DNA of 64,000 nucleotides from assembly GCF_024323335.1 (NCBI RefSeq), contig NC_066581.1:434700136-434764135 (forward strand), written 5' to 3'. The position numbers and the translations under genes were made by a program. How positions within the stretch are numbered: the first letter of the stretch is position 1; every line of letters begins with the position of its first letter. The notes under the pieces are model-generated. The model did not search any database, was not told where the DNA came from, and saw only the letters and a program-made list of their open reading frames with translations. Below are positions 43,901-54,038 of this stretch, piece after piece. Source of the stretch: Lathyrus oleraceus (Eukaryota > Streptophyta > Magnoliopsida > Fabales > Fabaceae).

Positions 43901-46244
43901 AGCTAAACCGAGTAGGATGAAAGCGAACAGCTTATCAGACAAACGGGGTGAGCTGTGATTGAATACCAAAGACAGATCGAAAATTTGCGCTCCGAGAACA
44001 CCACAAAAACGCGGAAATACACCGCGCTGTTTATTTTTCTTCCGATCCTCTGGCTTAATCTAGAGTTTCGATCCTCTGGTTGAACCTATACTCAATTTAG
44101 TCCTCTGGTTGGATATTAATTTTGATCCTCGGGCTGGATACGATTTTGATCTTCTGGCTAGATCTTCTTCGATCTTCTGGCTAGATCTCCTCCGTTTCGA
44201 TTCTCTGGCTGAATCTATTTCCTTTGATTCTCTGGCTGAATCTACTTCGATCTTCTGGCTAGATCTGAATTGTTGTGATTTTCGATCTTCTGGCTAGATC
44301 TTCTTTGTTTCGATTCTCTGGCTGAATCTACTTCGATCTTCTGGCTAGATCTGGATTGTTTTGATGATAAATTCCCGTCATTAGGATCTCGCATCTGAGG
44401 CATGCGCTGGTTGACCCTCTTCTGAAATCTACACCCAACCTTCATATTAGATATGCAGCTTCGAGAATATTCCACTTTTGGGCTTCGTACATATTCTTCG
44501 GGCTAGAACATGTTGTAACGACTCCTCAATTAGACTTGGGCTTGCTGGGGAAATAAAGCTTGTAAGCGACTTCACTGGGGAATCTTCAAATTGAGCCTTA
44601 GGCTGGCTTACTGGAACACGATTCTCAGGCTGAATCTTCGAAATGACCCTCAGGCTGGATCACTGGAACACGATTCTCAGGCTGAATCTTTGAAATGACC
44701 CTCAGGCTGGATCACTTGAACACGATTCTCAGGCTGAATCTTCGAAATGGACCCTCAGGCTGGATCACTGGAAAACGATTCTCAGGCTGAATCTTCAAAA
44801 CGACCCTCAGGCTGGATCACTCATGCTTGATCCTCTGGCTGGATCTCATGACCTTGGTTGTAAAGTAATTCTTCAGTCTGCTTGGAAGAACCTGTTTATC
44901 GACTTATGTGTATGCTTGATATGATATGCATGCAAATGCAAATGTTATGCATGGTGTAAAAAGAAATCTGCTTGGGGAAGCAAACTCCGGTAGGGAACAG
45001 ATCGCTGTATCAATCCTTGAATGCTCTGTGGGGAATGATCCGTCTGCCGGGACCAATGAGCCACCAAAAATAAATTGGCTGCTTGAAAAGTTGACCTTGT
45101 GGGAGGAGTATCAACTATGGAAACTTTGTTCGGCGAGGCTCTGTGAGGAGAGTCTGTGGGGAAAACACTTCTTGGGGAAATGTCGTAGGAAACGGTCTTT
45201 GCTGGGGATATGAACTTGCTAATCGCCCTCAAGCTGGGGATTAACAAATCTGTTAAAAATAATCTTCTAGGGAATGAGATGAACACTGGGAATGCCACCC
45301 TCTCATTTGTTGGTTATGCAACCACTCCGCTGTTGCTAGGAAGATACATTCTGACACTGTCAACTCCACTAGGGATATATAGTCTAGATACTGTCAACTC
45401 TACTGGGGATAGACAGTCTGGATACTGTCAACTCTGTTGGGGAACATGCTCTGCTGAGGAGAGACTTTGTCAACCGCTTGGGGATGAGGATTCATGACTT
45501 GGCATCCGGTTCCTGTGACCTGCAACCAAAAATACACGTATGCCTCGGGGGAATTACTCGGTTTGAATTCACCGTTCGGGATTAAGAACATTCAAAGCAA
45601 TTTTAAATGTTTTCCTGTGCAAATCATCTGCAAAAGCCACCATTATGTTCATATGCAATATGTTTTATCAAAAATTCAGACATTTTTGCAAACAAACTGA
45701 TAAATGAAAAATAAAGAGGCTCTTTAACTGAATTATTCGACTCTTACTGGGGAGAAAATTTGTGCCAGGAATAGGCGAGGGTATCAGGAAGCTGATCCCT
45801 GAAAAGAGGTGATCGCTATAAAAAGAGAACTATCCTAATGACAACGGGGATACGGGGTCCCACTGAGTTTCGACTCTGCTATGACTCATATGTCCTCAAG
45901 ACGCTCTGCTCATCTTGCTTTCTGAAGTGGATGATTAGTCGATCTTTAACCTTCGAAGATTGCCGGATTAAATGAAACGGTGATATAACACTGATGAACT
46001 CAGATCACAGTCATTCGCTTATTCCCTAACTTTTTCCTGGATCGCCCCCTTTTCGGGTTTTCAATCCATCGGGATACCCATTTTTGCCTGAGCCGCCCTT
46101 TTGGGTTTTCGACTCACCGGGTGTACTCTTTTTTTATATCCCTAATTTTTGCCCGATCCTCTTTATTCTCTTTTTTTTTTTTTGGTTCGTCGGGATGCCC
46201 TTTTTTTGCCCGGACTATTCTTTTTATCGTCCATCGGGTCTATT
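43901..46244 (-). other. Element C 3' UTR with short tandem arrays
   Basis: 2.3 kb with no coding homology. Three arrays stand out (plus-strand words): about 44040-44370, 18-base words GATCTTCTGGCTAGATCT and GATTCTCTGGCTGAATCT; 44603-44830, a 52-base unit in 4-5 copies; and 45356-45440, a 34-base unit with ACTGTCAACTC three times. From 46020 to 46260 the CCCG/GGGTTTTC blocks resemble the start of the Ogre E 3' UTR (19681-19850) on the opposite strand. Confidence 0.75.
44603..44830. repeat. 52-bp tandem repeat in element C 3' UTR
   Basis: The unit has two halves, CACGATTCTCAGGCTGAATC and GACCCTCAGGCTGGATCACT. The ATTCTCAGG starts at 44621, 44673, 44725 and 44778 give periods of 52, 52 and 53. 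Each half carries CTCAGGCTG, so the 52-base unit is itself a diverged dimer. Confidence 0.9.
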
Positions 46245-46510
46245 TTATGCGAAGTATTTTTTTTTAACTGCGTCTGAGTTAATAGGGGACGGGAATCCTT
46301 CGCCATCCATGGTTGTTAGCATCAAAACTCCGCCATAGAAAATCCTTTTAACCACGTACGGACCCGTCATAGTTCGGTGTCCATTTGCCCCTGTGATCTG
46401 TGTTGGGAGGAAGAAATATTTTGAGTACCAATTCACCGACTTGATACCCCCGAGGGCGCACTTTCTGACCAAATGCTTTCTTCATTCGTCTCTGACCGAG
46501 ATACGTCAAT
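46245..46510 (-). pseudogene. Element C: integrase C-terminal remnant
   Basis: Minus-strand tail of pol, with blocks TGPYVVKR, GGVLMLTTMDGE and NSDAVKKKYFA before a TAA at 46247-46245. It matches the last 70 or so residues of the intact pol ending at 19616. The integrase zinc finger and D,D35E core that should precede it are missing. Confidence 0.87.
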
Positions 46511-47399
46511 TCTGGGTACGTAGTTCCAGCATAGCACCTTAATCATCGAAGACAAGGTAAACAAAGCATCAGCAAATTGGTTTTCTTCAAAAGAAAGTCA
46601 ACAATCTTCTCGTGTAGTCTCTGTAAGGAGCCAGATGAGGCTGAGGTGTATACCATTTCCCGTTGGTTTGATTGATGACCAAAGCTGAATCCCCGTATAC
46701 ATCCAGGGTTTTAATCTGTATATTGACGGCTTCCTCAAGTCTTAGGATACAAGCTTCGTATTCGGCTTCATTTGTTGGTGCAGGGAAAAGTTATTCTGGC
46801 ACCAAATGGCATATGAACCCCCTTCCGGTGTGATCAACACTATACCAACTCCGCGATCATTGACGTGGATCGCCCCATCAAACATCATAACCCATTTGGA
46901 TTCAGGGTCAGGCCCCTCCTCCGGGAGTGGTTCCTCTCAATCTTTTGATTTGAGAAACATGATGTCCTCATCAGGAAAGTCAAACCTCATAGGTTGGTAA
47001 TCATCAATCGGTTGCTCTGCAAGATAGTCTGACAAGACACTTCCCTTGATGGCTTTTTGTGAAGTGTATTGGATGTCATACTCTGTCAGTATCATTTGTC
47101 ACCTAGTAACCTTTCCGGTAAGTGATGGCTTTTCAAAAATATACTTGACTGGATCCATTTTTGATATCAATAGAGTCGTGTGAGTCAACATATACTGTCT
47201 TAGTCGGCGAGCAGCCCATGCCAAAGCGTGGCAAGTTTTCTCGAGCAATGAGTATCTTTGTTCACAGTCGGTAAACTTTTGCTAAGGTAGTATATTGCAT
47301 GCTCTTTTCGACCTGACTCGTCATGCTGACCGAGCACACAACCCATTGACCTTTCTAACACAGTCAAGTACATGATCAACGGTCTTTCCTCTCGGCCTG
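46511..47399 (-). pseudogene. Element C: RNase H and second RNase H remnant
   Basis: On minus it reads RPLIMYLTVLE, SMGCVLGQHDESG, IYYLSK, HALAWAARRLRQYM and MDPVKYIFEK, then a decayed archaeal-type RNase H (WVMMFDGAIH). Stops and frameshifts are scattered, for example after GKVTR and after FLKSKD. It joins the pol start abruptly near 47399 and the integrase tail near 46510, so at least two deletions removed the RT core and the integrase core. Confidence 0.85.
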
Positions 47400-47631
47400 T
47401 AGACTGGCCCCGATCTTGATCTCTTTCTTGTCGTCTGCGGTACCAACGTTGATGGTCTCAACCACCTCCTGATAAGGTGTAATAGCTCGGTCCTCCTGTT
47501 TCAACAATCTGGCTAACCCTTCAGGCAATTCACAATCTTCCTCGGCCCCTTCTTCGGCTTGATAGATAGGATTGTTGAAGTCATACTTGGCCATAGCAGT
47601 GTCGTTAGCAGTAAGATCCGAGTGGTCGGCT
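47400..47631 (-). pseudogene. Element C: pol N-terminal remnant (second exon start)
   Basis: Read on minus from the intron acceptor at 47632. The clear start block is MAKYDFNNPIYQAEE (47594), continuing to KKEIKIGASL, matching 41196-41390 of element B. It breaks off at IGASL where the intact pol would continue towards RT, and the next bases are RNase H sequence in another frame. The RT domain was removed by one deletion. Confidence 0.88.
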
Positions 47632-47909
47632 CTGCATGATGGAGGATCATGCTTTACCTTAGAATGAGAGATTTTTTTTTGAAAGAAAGGAAAAACAAAA
47701 AAAGAAACATTGCCATTTTTTTTTTGTAAAAAGTAAAAAAAAACTGAAAGAAAGAGAACACAAAATTGTTTGCAAAAGCCGTCCTTTATTGATGATAAAA
47801 ATAATTGCGAAACGTAACTAAATGGATGGCCCTACAAATGAGCCGTTACACCTTGGGCAAAGTGTAAGACTTTATTATGCATGTAATAAAGGAAAACAAT
47901 AAAAATCAC
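47632..47909 (-). other. Element C intron between protease and pol
   Basis: On minus, GTGATT at 47909 to CATCATGCAG at 47632, 278 bases, with the same phase as in elements B and E. It holds A/T homopolymer stretches at 47670-47750. The donor overlaps the gag-pro stop codon, as in the other two elements. Confidence 0.75.
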
Positions 47910-50900
47910 TCTTTCAGCAGAGTAACCCGGACGGTTTTTTCAGACGACCAATTGTCGAGCTTTTCTCCCGGGACACACGGGCGAATCCAGCTATCTAAGT
48001 CACAGTCGCTGTTAGCCTTGTCTTCATCTGCAGCATTGACGATGTGGGGGGAAACCAAACCCCCGCTGGAGAGAGTACCGGTTTCATTCTTCTGAGATCC
48101 CGGAGCATACCCCAATCCAAACTTGTCTTCTTTGATGACTGGCTCCACAAATTTGCCCCAGCCTTGGGCATTACCAGCTTTAACCACTTCGACAGCTTGC
48201 TTGTATGAAGAGATAGAAGTCCCGACCTTCTCAAACTCAGGTGAAAAGACAGCTTCGGGCGCGACCTCATTGATGTTTGTAGTTTCGAAGCCCTGACACA
48301 GCATCTCATGCATCTCGCCGTCCATCTCTACATACTTAAATGTAGACAGGTGGCTAACAAAAATATCCTCTTCACCACATACAGTGACGATCCGACCTTC
48401 TAGTTCATATTTGAGCTTCTGGTGGAGGGTAGAAGTAACAGCACCGGCAGCATGAATCAAAGGCCGACCTAGCAGACAGCTGTAGGCAGGCTGGATATCC
48501 ATCACATAAAAGGTGCTCTTGAACACCTGCGGTCCAATCTTAACTGGCAACTCAACTTCGCCAAAAACAGCTCTCTTAGAGCCATCAAAAGCCCTCACAA
48601 CTAAGTTACTTGGCCTCAGGATGATGTCATTGCAATCCAACTTCATTAAGGCTTTCTTTTGAAGAACATTCAGAGAAGAGCCTGTATCAACCAAAACATG
48701 GGAAAGCACCACCCCTTTGCACTCCATTGTGATATGCAAGGCTTTGTTGTGATTCCTGCCCTCAGGTGTCAGGTCATTATCGGTGAAACCTAGCCCCCGG
48801 CTAGCGTTTACATTGGAAACTACCGACTCCAGCTGGTTAACAGTTATCTCCAGTGGAACATAGGCCATATTCAGTACTTTCAACAAGGCTGCTCTGTGCG
48901 CCTCAGAGCACAGCAATAGTGAGAGAATGGAGATCTTTGAGGGTGTCTGATTTAGCTGGTCGACTACCTTGTAGTCACTTTTCTTGATAATCCTCATAAA
49001 CTCATCCACTTCCTTCTCGAATGCGGTCTTAGGAGGATCTTCCTCAGTAGTAACCTCTTCGGTGGATACCTGTTTCCCTTTAGCCTTGGCAGCTGCCTCG
49101 GCTTCAGTATTCGCGCGTAATGTTGATGGTGCAAATAGGCGTCCACTGCGAGTGAAGCCACCAACCCCTCCAGCATTGTCTACAGCGGAGCTACCAATGT
49201 CAATGTCTTCTTCGTTAACTTTCTGCCCCTGGCAGTAGATATCAGCCCCATAGTGCCACGGGATAGCACTGTCTTTCTCATACGGAACAGGTCCTGGTAC
49301 CGTGATGGTGATTGGACCAACCAAAGTCGGTTGAGGGCTGTCAGAGTAAATTGCGACTGGTGTTGAACTTTCGATGTTCACCGCTGCTGGTTCTGTACTT
49401 TCTGGGAAATATATTGTTGTCGGAGCGAGTCTCTCGGGAACATATATTTCTTCAAGAGTGAAATAAAACGTTACCGTCGATACATCATTCTTCATCGGAC
49501 GGGCCTGATCGAACTGAAGACAACCTTCATCTATCAGCTGCTGAATACCCCTTCTCAAACTGTCACATCCGTTTTCGGCAGCTTGACAATTTCTGCATTC
49601 TTCCCCACAGCCCGGGAAAATCTGTCCTTTCAGAAGTCGGTCTTTAACCACCGATAGCGAAGTCTTCACCTTAGTCACATCAGAAACCAAATTCAAAGTT
49701 TCCCCACTATCAACAGCATTAATCCTCTGCCCGCCGTGAGCCGGCATCGGGTTCTGGATAACATTAGGCACCGGAGCAAAATTGATAGCCTGGGCATCTC
49801 TCAAATGTTGTACCTTTAACTGGAGAGCCTTGCAATTATCTGTAGTATGGCCAGGTGCGTTGGAGTGAAAAGCACATCTGGCGTTGACATCATAACCTCT
49901 AGGCAAATTATTGGGATCGTTTGGTGGGGCCAGAGTTCTCAATGTAACCAGATTCATGTCAATCAGCTTGGGAAGTAATACTGAATAAGGCATTGGGATT
50001 GGCTCGATGACCCGGTCCGTCTGCCTTGGACGTTGTTGATAGTGTCTCTGCTGACCCGGATTACCTCCTTGTTGTTGATTGTTGTACCTGGGTTGTTGTT
50101 GCGGATGATATTGCGGTTGAGGAACAGGTGTTGGAATAGTGACTGCGGCCACTTGATCTTGATAATAATTAGGGCGTCCTTTACTCCTGCCTCTGTCGGC
50201 ATACACAACGCTTGCCTCGCCTTCTTTTCTTTGCTGACCGTTACCAGCAAACGGTCTCTTGGGACCTGATGGGTTAGAAACACTATTGTCTTGAATTCGG
50301 CCCATCTTCAACAGACTCTCGATTCTTTCTCCAGCAATTACTATCTCTGCAAAGCTGATTGACGGGCAAGCAGCCAATCTCTCAATATAATTGCCTTGAA
50401 GAGTGTTTATGAACATGTCCGCCATCTCCCTTTCAGACATAGGGGGTTGGACGGACGCAGCAATCTGTCTCCAACGCTGAGCATATTCTCTAAAGGTCTC
50501 CTTGGCAGTCTGGGACATACCTTGCAACAAGGTCCGATTTGAAGCCATGTCCAAGTTGTATTGATATTGCTTGACAAAAGCCTCTGCCAAGTCTTTCCAG
50601 CTCTTGATGGTAGTACGAGACAAATGAGAATACCATTCACGAGAAGCTCCAGTTAGACTGTCTTCAAAATAGTACATCCACAGCTTTTCATCTTCCGTGT
50701 GAGCTCCCAACCTTCCCAAATAAGATTGGAGATGAGTGCGTGGGCAAGAAGCCCCGTTGTATTTCTCAAAAGTAGGGGGTTTGAACTTGTGAGGAATCCT
50801 TACTCCCTGAACCAGACCAAGATTTGTGACATCAAAGCCTAAGGAATTTTGAGACTCCAAAGATTTGAGCTTCTCAGCAAGCTCATCCATACGGCGAGTG

Positions 50901-51271
50901 GTCTTGAGGGCCTCGTCGTGCAAAGAAAATTGATCATACTGATAATCTTCAGTAACGGGGTGCTCGTTAATCCGAATTCCTTGATTCACATTGTACCTTC
51001 CGCCAATACCATTTCCAACATTCCCTGTGTTGCCAACATTACCCGGGTTTCCATCAGCATTTGCGTTACCCGCGTTACCAGTGTTCACAGGGTTATCAGC
51101 GTTCCCAGGGTTACCAGGGTTTCCCTCAGCATTTAGTATCTCCACCTCAGGCCTCGGTTGCCCAACCAATTCCCTCAGCTTTTCTTGACCTGCTGCCATA
51201 CCAGTCATCAATGTCATGAACTGATCCATCCTTTCACGCATATCAGCCAGCTCTTTCTGTACTTGGTCCAT
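47906..51271 (-). CDS. gag-pro: Element C gag-protease, intact
   Basis: 1121 residues, ATG at 51271, stop TGA at 47908-47906. The N-terminus is a coiled coil (MDQVQKELADMRERMDQF), then a stretch of imperfect GNPGNADNPVN-type repeats (Asn/Gly-rich, residues about 50-85). The gag domain is about 165-340 (HKFKPPTFEKYNG, YAQRWRQIA), followed by a Gln-rich stretch, the variant zinc knuckle near residue 465 (CAFHSNAPGHTTDNC) and protease VDTGSS with Asp at residue 862. There are no stops or shifts although the rest of the element is ruined. The gag-pro of its host element B has at least five breaks. It may be maintained because a gag-pro-producing element can still be packaged and copied by other Ogre-family enzymes, or it may simply be young. 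Confidence 0.93.
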   Translation of the reverse strand: MDQVQKELADMRERMDQFMTLMTGMAAGQEKLRELVGQPRPEVEILNAEGNPGNPGNADNPVNTGNAGNANADGNPGNVGNTGNVGNGIGGRYNVNQGIRINEHPVTEDYQYDQFSLHDEALKTTRRMDELAEKLKSLESQNSLGFDVTNLGLVQGVRIPHKFKPPTFEKYNGASCPRTHLQSYLGRLGAHTEDEKLWMYYFEDSLTGASREWYSHLSRTTIKSWKDLAEAFVKQYQYNLDMASNRTLLQGMSQTAKETFREYAQRWRQIAASVQPPMSEREMADMFINTLQGNYIERLAACPSISFAEIVIAGERIESLLKMGRIQDNSVSNPSGPKRPFAGNGQQRKEGEASVVYADRGRSKGRPNYYQDQVAAVTIPTPVPQPQYHPQQQPRYNNQQQGGNPGQQRHYQQRPRQTDRVIEPIPMPYSVLLPKLIDMNLVTLRTLAPPNDPNNLPRGYDVNARCAFHSNAPGHTTDNCKALQLKVQHLRDAQAINFAPVPNVIQNPMPAHGGQRINAVDSGETLNLVSDVTKVKTSLSVVKDRLLKGQIFPGCGEECRNCQAAENGCDSLRRGIQQLIDEGCLQFDQARPMKNDVSTVTFYFTLEEIYVPERLAPTTIYFPESTEPAAVNIESSTPVAIYSDSPQPTLVGPITITVPGPVPYEKDSAIPWHYGADIYCQGQKVNEEDIDIGSSAVDNAGGVGGFTRSGRLFAPSTLRANTEAEAAAKAKGKQVSTEEVTTEEDPPKTAFEKEVDEFMRIIKKSDYKVVDQLNQTPSKISILSLLLCSEAHRAALLKVLNMAYVPLEITVNQLESVVSNVNASRGLGFTDNDLTPEGRNHNKALHITMECKGVVLSHVLVDTGSSLNVLQKKALMKLDCNDIILRPSNLVVRAFDGSKRAVFGEVELPVKIGPQVFKSTFYVMDIQPAYSCLLGRPLIHAAGAVTSTLHQKLKYELEGRIVTVCGEEDIFVSHLSTFKYVEMDGEMHEMLCQGFETTNINEVAPEAVFSPEFEKVGTSISSYKQAVEVVKAGNAQGWGKFVEPVIKEDKFGLGYAPGSQKNETGTLSSGGLVSPHIVNAADEDKANSDCDLDSWIRPCVPGEKLDNWSSEKTVRVTLLKE

Positions 51272-52291
51272 CGCTAGTCGTGGACGGTTTTCCTTTGTCG
51301 GGTATCTGTGAACTCACTTGGGACCAATAACTGCCTGATACAGGGAACAAACATTAGACACTGCGGTGACACCTGCAAAACAGACAAGGGTTAATATGCA
51401 TGGTATGCGATGCACTGCTTGTTCAGTTTTAAGGCACCCCCGTTTTGAAAGGGAATACCCTGCAAATGAATAAGCATGAGATGTTGGATGCAAATATGCA
51501 GATGATGTTATGCAATGCAAAGGCATGTCAACCAGAATTGATGGATCCGCTTGAACATCTGTCAGGTTGCACTTCCTGGAGAGAAATTCACTGAGGAATA
51601 TAATACAAGACCAAAACTCTGCTCCAGAAAACCGGGTTGGTTGGAGGTTAAGGTTTCTTGAATTTAGCCCACCCCTCACTGGTAGGTTCTAAGAACAGAA
51701 GTTCGTCAGCTTCAGCCCTTCAGTTGCGAATAATACGTTTACCACTGAAGGTTTGGCATTATTACGGGATAAAAGACCTCCACTGACTCCCCTCAACAGG
51801 ACATCCTAAAGCAAGTTCCCAGTCTCGGGGTCCTCGGATTGATCAGCGAGAATGCGCCCACCAGAGCTAACATAATCACGTCTCGGAGGAGAGGCCTCGA
51901 CTGAGTTCTCGGGAAATGGTCACCAGAGTCGACGATTTCTAAAGGAACACCATGTCGTTACGGAACATCCGTAGGACATAATATATCCAAAAGAAACCTC
52001 GTCTGCGTGTGGTTCTTCACGAACGACTTAACGTAGCAACATGCCACGCAAGCCTCATGATCATCCACTCTAAAACCTGTGTGTACACTCAAGCCTGGGT
52101 AATGGGCTTATCTCTCATAGAACATCCCATCCCAACAAACAAACAAACAGATCCAATAGATACAACAGATGCATGCAAGCAGGTAAGCAAATAAATGTAC
52201 AAAAGCATGAACACCCAATAAACAAGAAATCACACAAGCTAGGAGGGACTCGCTTAGGGAAGATGGACCAGCAAGAGGTCAACTTCTTAGT
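51272..52291 (-). other. Element C leader; ORF1 absent
   Basis: About 1 kb between primer site and gag. Both B and E have ORF1 of about 1.5 kb here; I find none of its blocks (NVPLLGT, RRQLGF, EPYTSW) on either strand. ORF1 has been lost cleanly or was never in this subfamily. The gag-proximal part is noncoding. Confidence 0.75.
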
Positions 52292-52308
52292 CCCCAGTGG
52301 AGTCGCCA
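52292..52308 (-). other. Element C primer binding site (tRNA-Arg type, one-base variant)
   Basis: On minus TGGCGACTCCACTGGGG, two bases from the LTR end. Compared with the tRNA-Arg complement I recall (TGGCGACTCCGCTGGGG), one base differs; B and E differ at the neighbouring base instead. Confidence 0.8.
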
Positions 52309-52310
52309 GC

Positions 52311-54038
52311 TGTCGCAACCTGAAAAATACAGTGCGCAAAAAAAACAACTGGCGAAAGAAAAAGACAGAAGAGTCGCCACCGTGCGTTATTCATCCCAAA
52401 GGAGGGAAAGGAAACGCTCGAAGTAAACCTGAAAAAGGAAAGGACAAGACGGGGTCTCGCAACCAAATCTTGGGTTCGGGAGTCGGTTATGCGAAGGGAA
52501 GGTATTAGCACCCCTACGCATCCGTAGTACTCTACGGGATCCACTTTTGTAGTTTTCGTCTAAAGGGTGTGAGTTTATCTTGTGCTGTTTACCAAAAAAA
52601 AGGGTTAAATGGAAATGACTCGCGCAGATGTCGCATCCACTGCATACGTATCTCATCTGAATATGAGAATCAGAGTCTTCGTAGCTCAGCTGACCTATTG
52701 GTTGGGGGGATGTGTGCTCGCTAAGACATCGTGTCTTATGCCTACGTATCTCATCTGGATTGAGAATCAGAGCAAGTCGTAGTTCGGCTAACTACGGGGT
52801 TATGGATTGGGTTTTGGACGAACGACGTCACTACGCAATCTACCGGATGCTCGACCTTTGGAGACTTACTCGCCTGTAGTAGAAGGAGTTAACGTGTTGC
52901 TTTGGGTTTTGGGGTTTGGGATGCTTAAGGGCAAAAAGGCAGTCCTTGACGAAGGAACTGCGCTACCTGCAGGGATACGAACACATACAAAACAAACATG
53001 TATAAAGTAAATGTGCCAACAAGGGGGCTCAGAAGTAAATAAACAAAAGAAAACAAATGCCTCCTATCGAGGTCTTCCAGCTAAGAAAGCGATAAAATGC
53101 GGAAAAGAGGTAAAAGTACCACACGGATAAAGATCCGAAGTAACAGCAATTAAAGGAGTAAGAAACCCAGGGATCTCCCAAGCTAATGCCATCAAAGAAA
53201 GGTGAGTCAGTACAGGTAATCGGAATGAACCTCCAGGGGTTATCCCACAAATAAAGTGGGAAACCACGCAAGTTATCCCTGTAAAAGTCATGTGCCTTCA
53301 CAAAGACTCAACAAAAGGGTTAGTGAAACAAGATAGGGTAACCAAGAGTTGCCCCCAAATCAAAATGTAACCACATGAATCATGCTCTTTCAATTCACAA
53401 AAAGCTCACAAAAAGCAACCAAGGGTAGGAGGCCTAAACCTCTTGTCAAACACATGCATCGAAAGGGTATCAAATTCACCAATAATACCTCATACATTTA
53501 GAGCATTCAAATTAAAGGCATAAAGATGATGGATATAGGGCAAACCTGATTGTAGAGCTTGATTGAAATTGAGTTGCACCCGTGAGGCAAAGGTGATTCT
53601 GTGCAGTTGAGTTCCCTTTAGGGTTTGGAGGTTGCTCTGAACTCTGTTAGCTCTTCTCTCACTATCTTTTTCCTCAGAGTTTTGTTCCAAGGAAACCTCA
53701 GAGTATTTTGCTTCTCTCCTTTTTCTCAAGTGAAGCCTTGGTATTTATAGACTGAATTTCATGGTTTTGTGGGCTCAAATGAGAGAGACCCAAGTCCAAA
53801 AATTTTTTATTATATTTTATTTTTTTTATTATTATTATTTTTATTTATTTATTTATTTTTGTAAAAAAAAATTTTTTTTTTTCGTTTTATTTTTCATTTT
53901 TTTATCCATTTTTTTTTTCGTGGTTTTTTTTTTTTATTCGTTTTTTTTTCCGGATCTAATTTTGATTGACATGATGAAATGCAATATGAAATGCTAAATG
54001 AATGCATGAATGAGGAGGGCAAATTTTGGGGTGTTACA
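52311..54038 (-). repeat. Element C 5' LTR (minus strand)
   Basis: 1728 bases; start TGTAACACCCC at 54038, end TTGCGACA at 52311. About 1 percent different from the other copy (42152-43880), with extra length change in the T-rich tract (53800-53950). It is followed by GGTGG, the right target copy. Confidence 0.93.

Larger units (their letters stand above)
42152..54038 (-). mobile_element. Element C: Ogre/Tat deletion derivative, inserted in B pol
   Basis: 11,887 bases on the minus strand, flanked by perfect GGTGG copies (42147-42151 and 54039-54043). Removing it joins B's RT frame exactly. Its LTRs are 1729 and 1728 bases. In element order it has the 5' LTR (54038-52311), primer site, leader without ORF1, an intact gag-pro, intron, pol start, then an RNase H remnant, an integrase tail, a repeat-bearing 3' UTR and the 3' LTR. 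The RT core and integrase core are absent. LTR ends and primer site show that it belongs to the same family group as its host element B. It is nonautonomous for reverse transcription. Confidence 0.95.

Noticed and set aside
52173..52508. 111-codon ORF across primer site and LTR end of element C
   Set aside because: Crosses a structural boundary, is Lys-rich from A-rich sequence, and similar ORFs in the other LTR differ only through the boundary.
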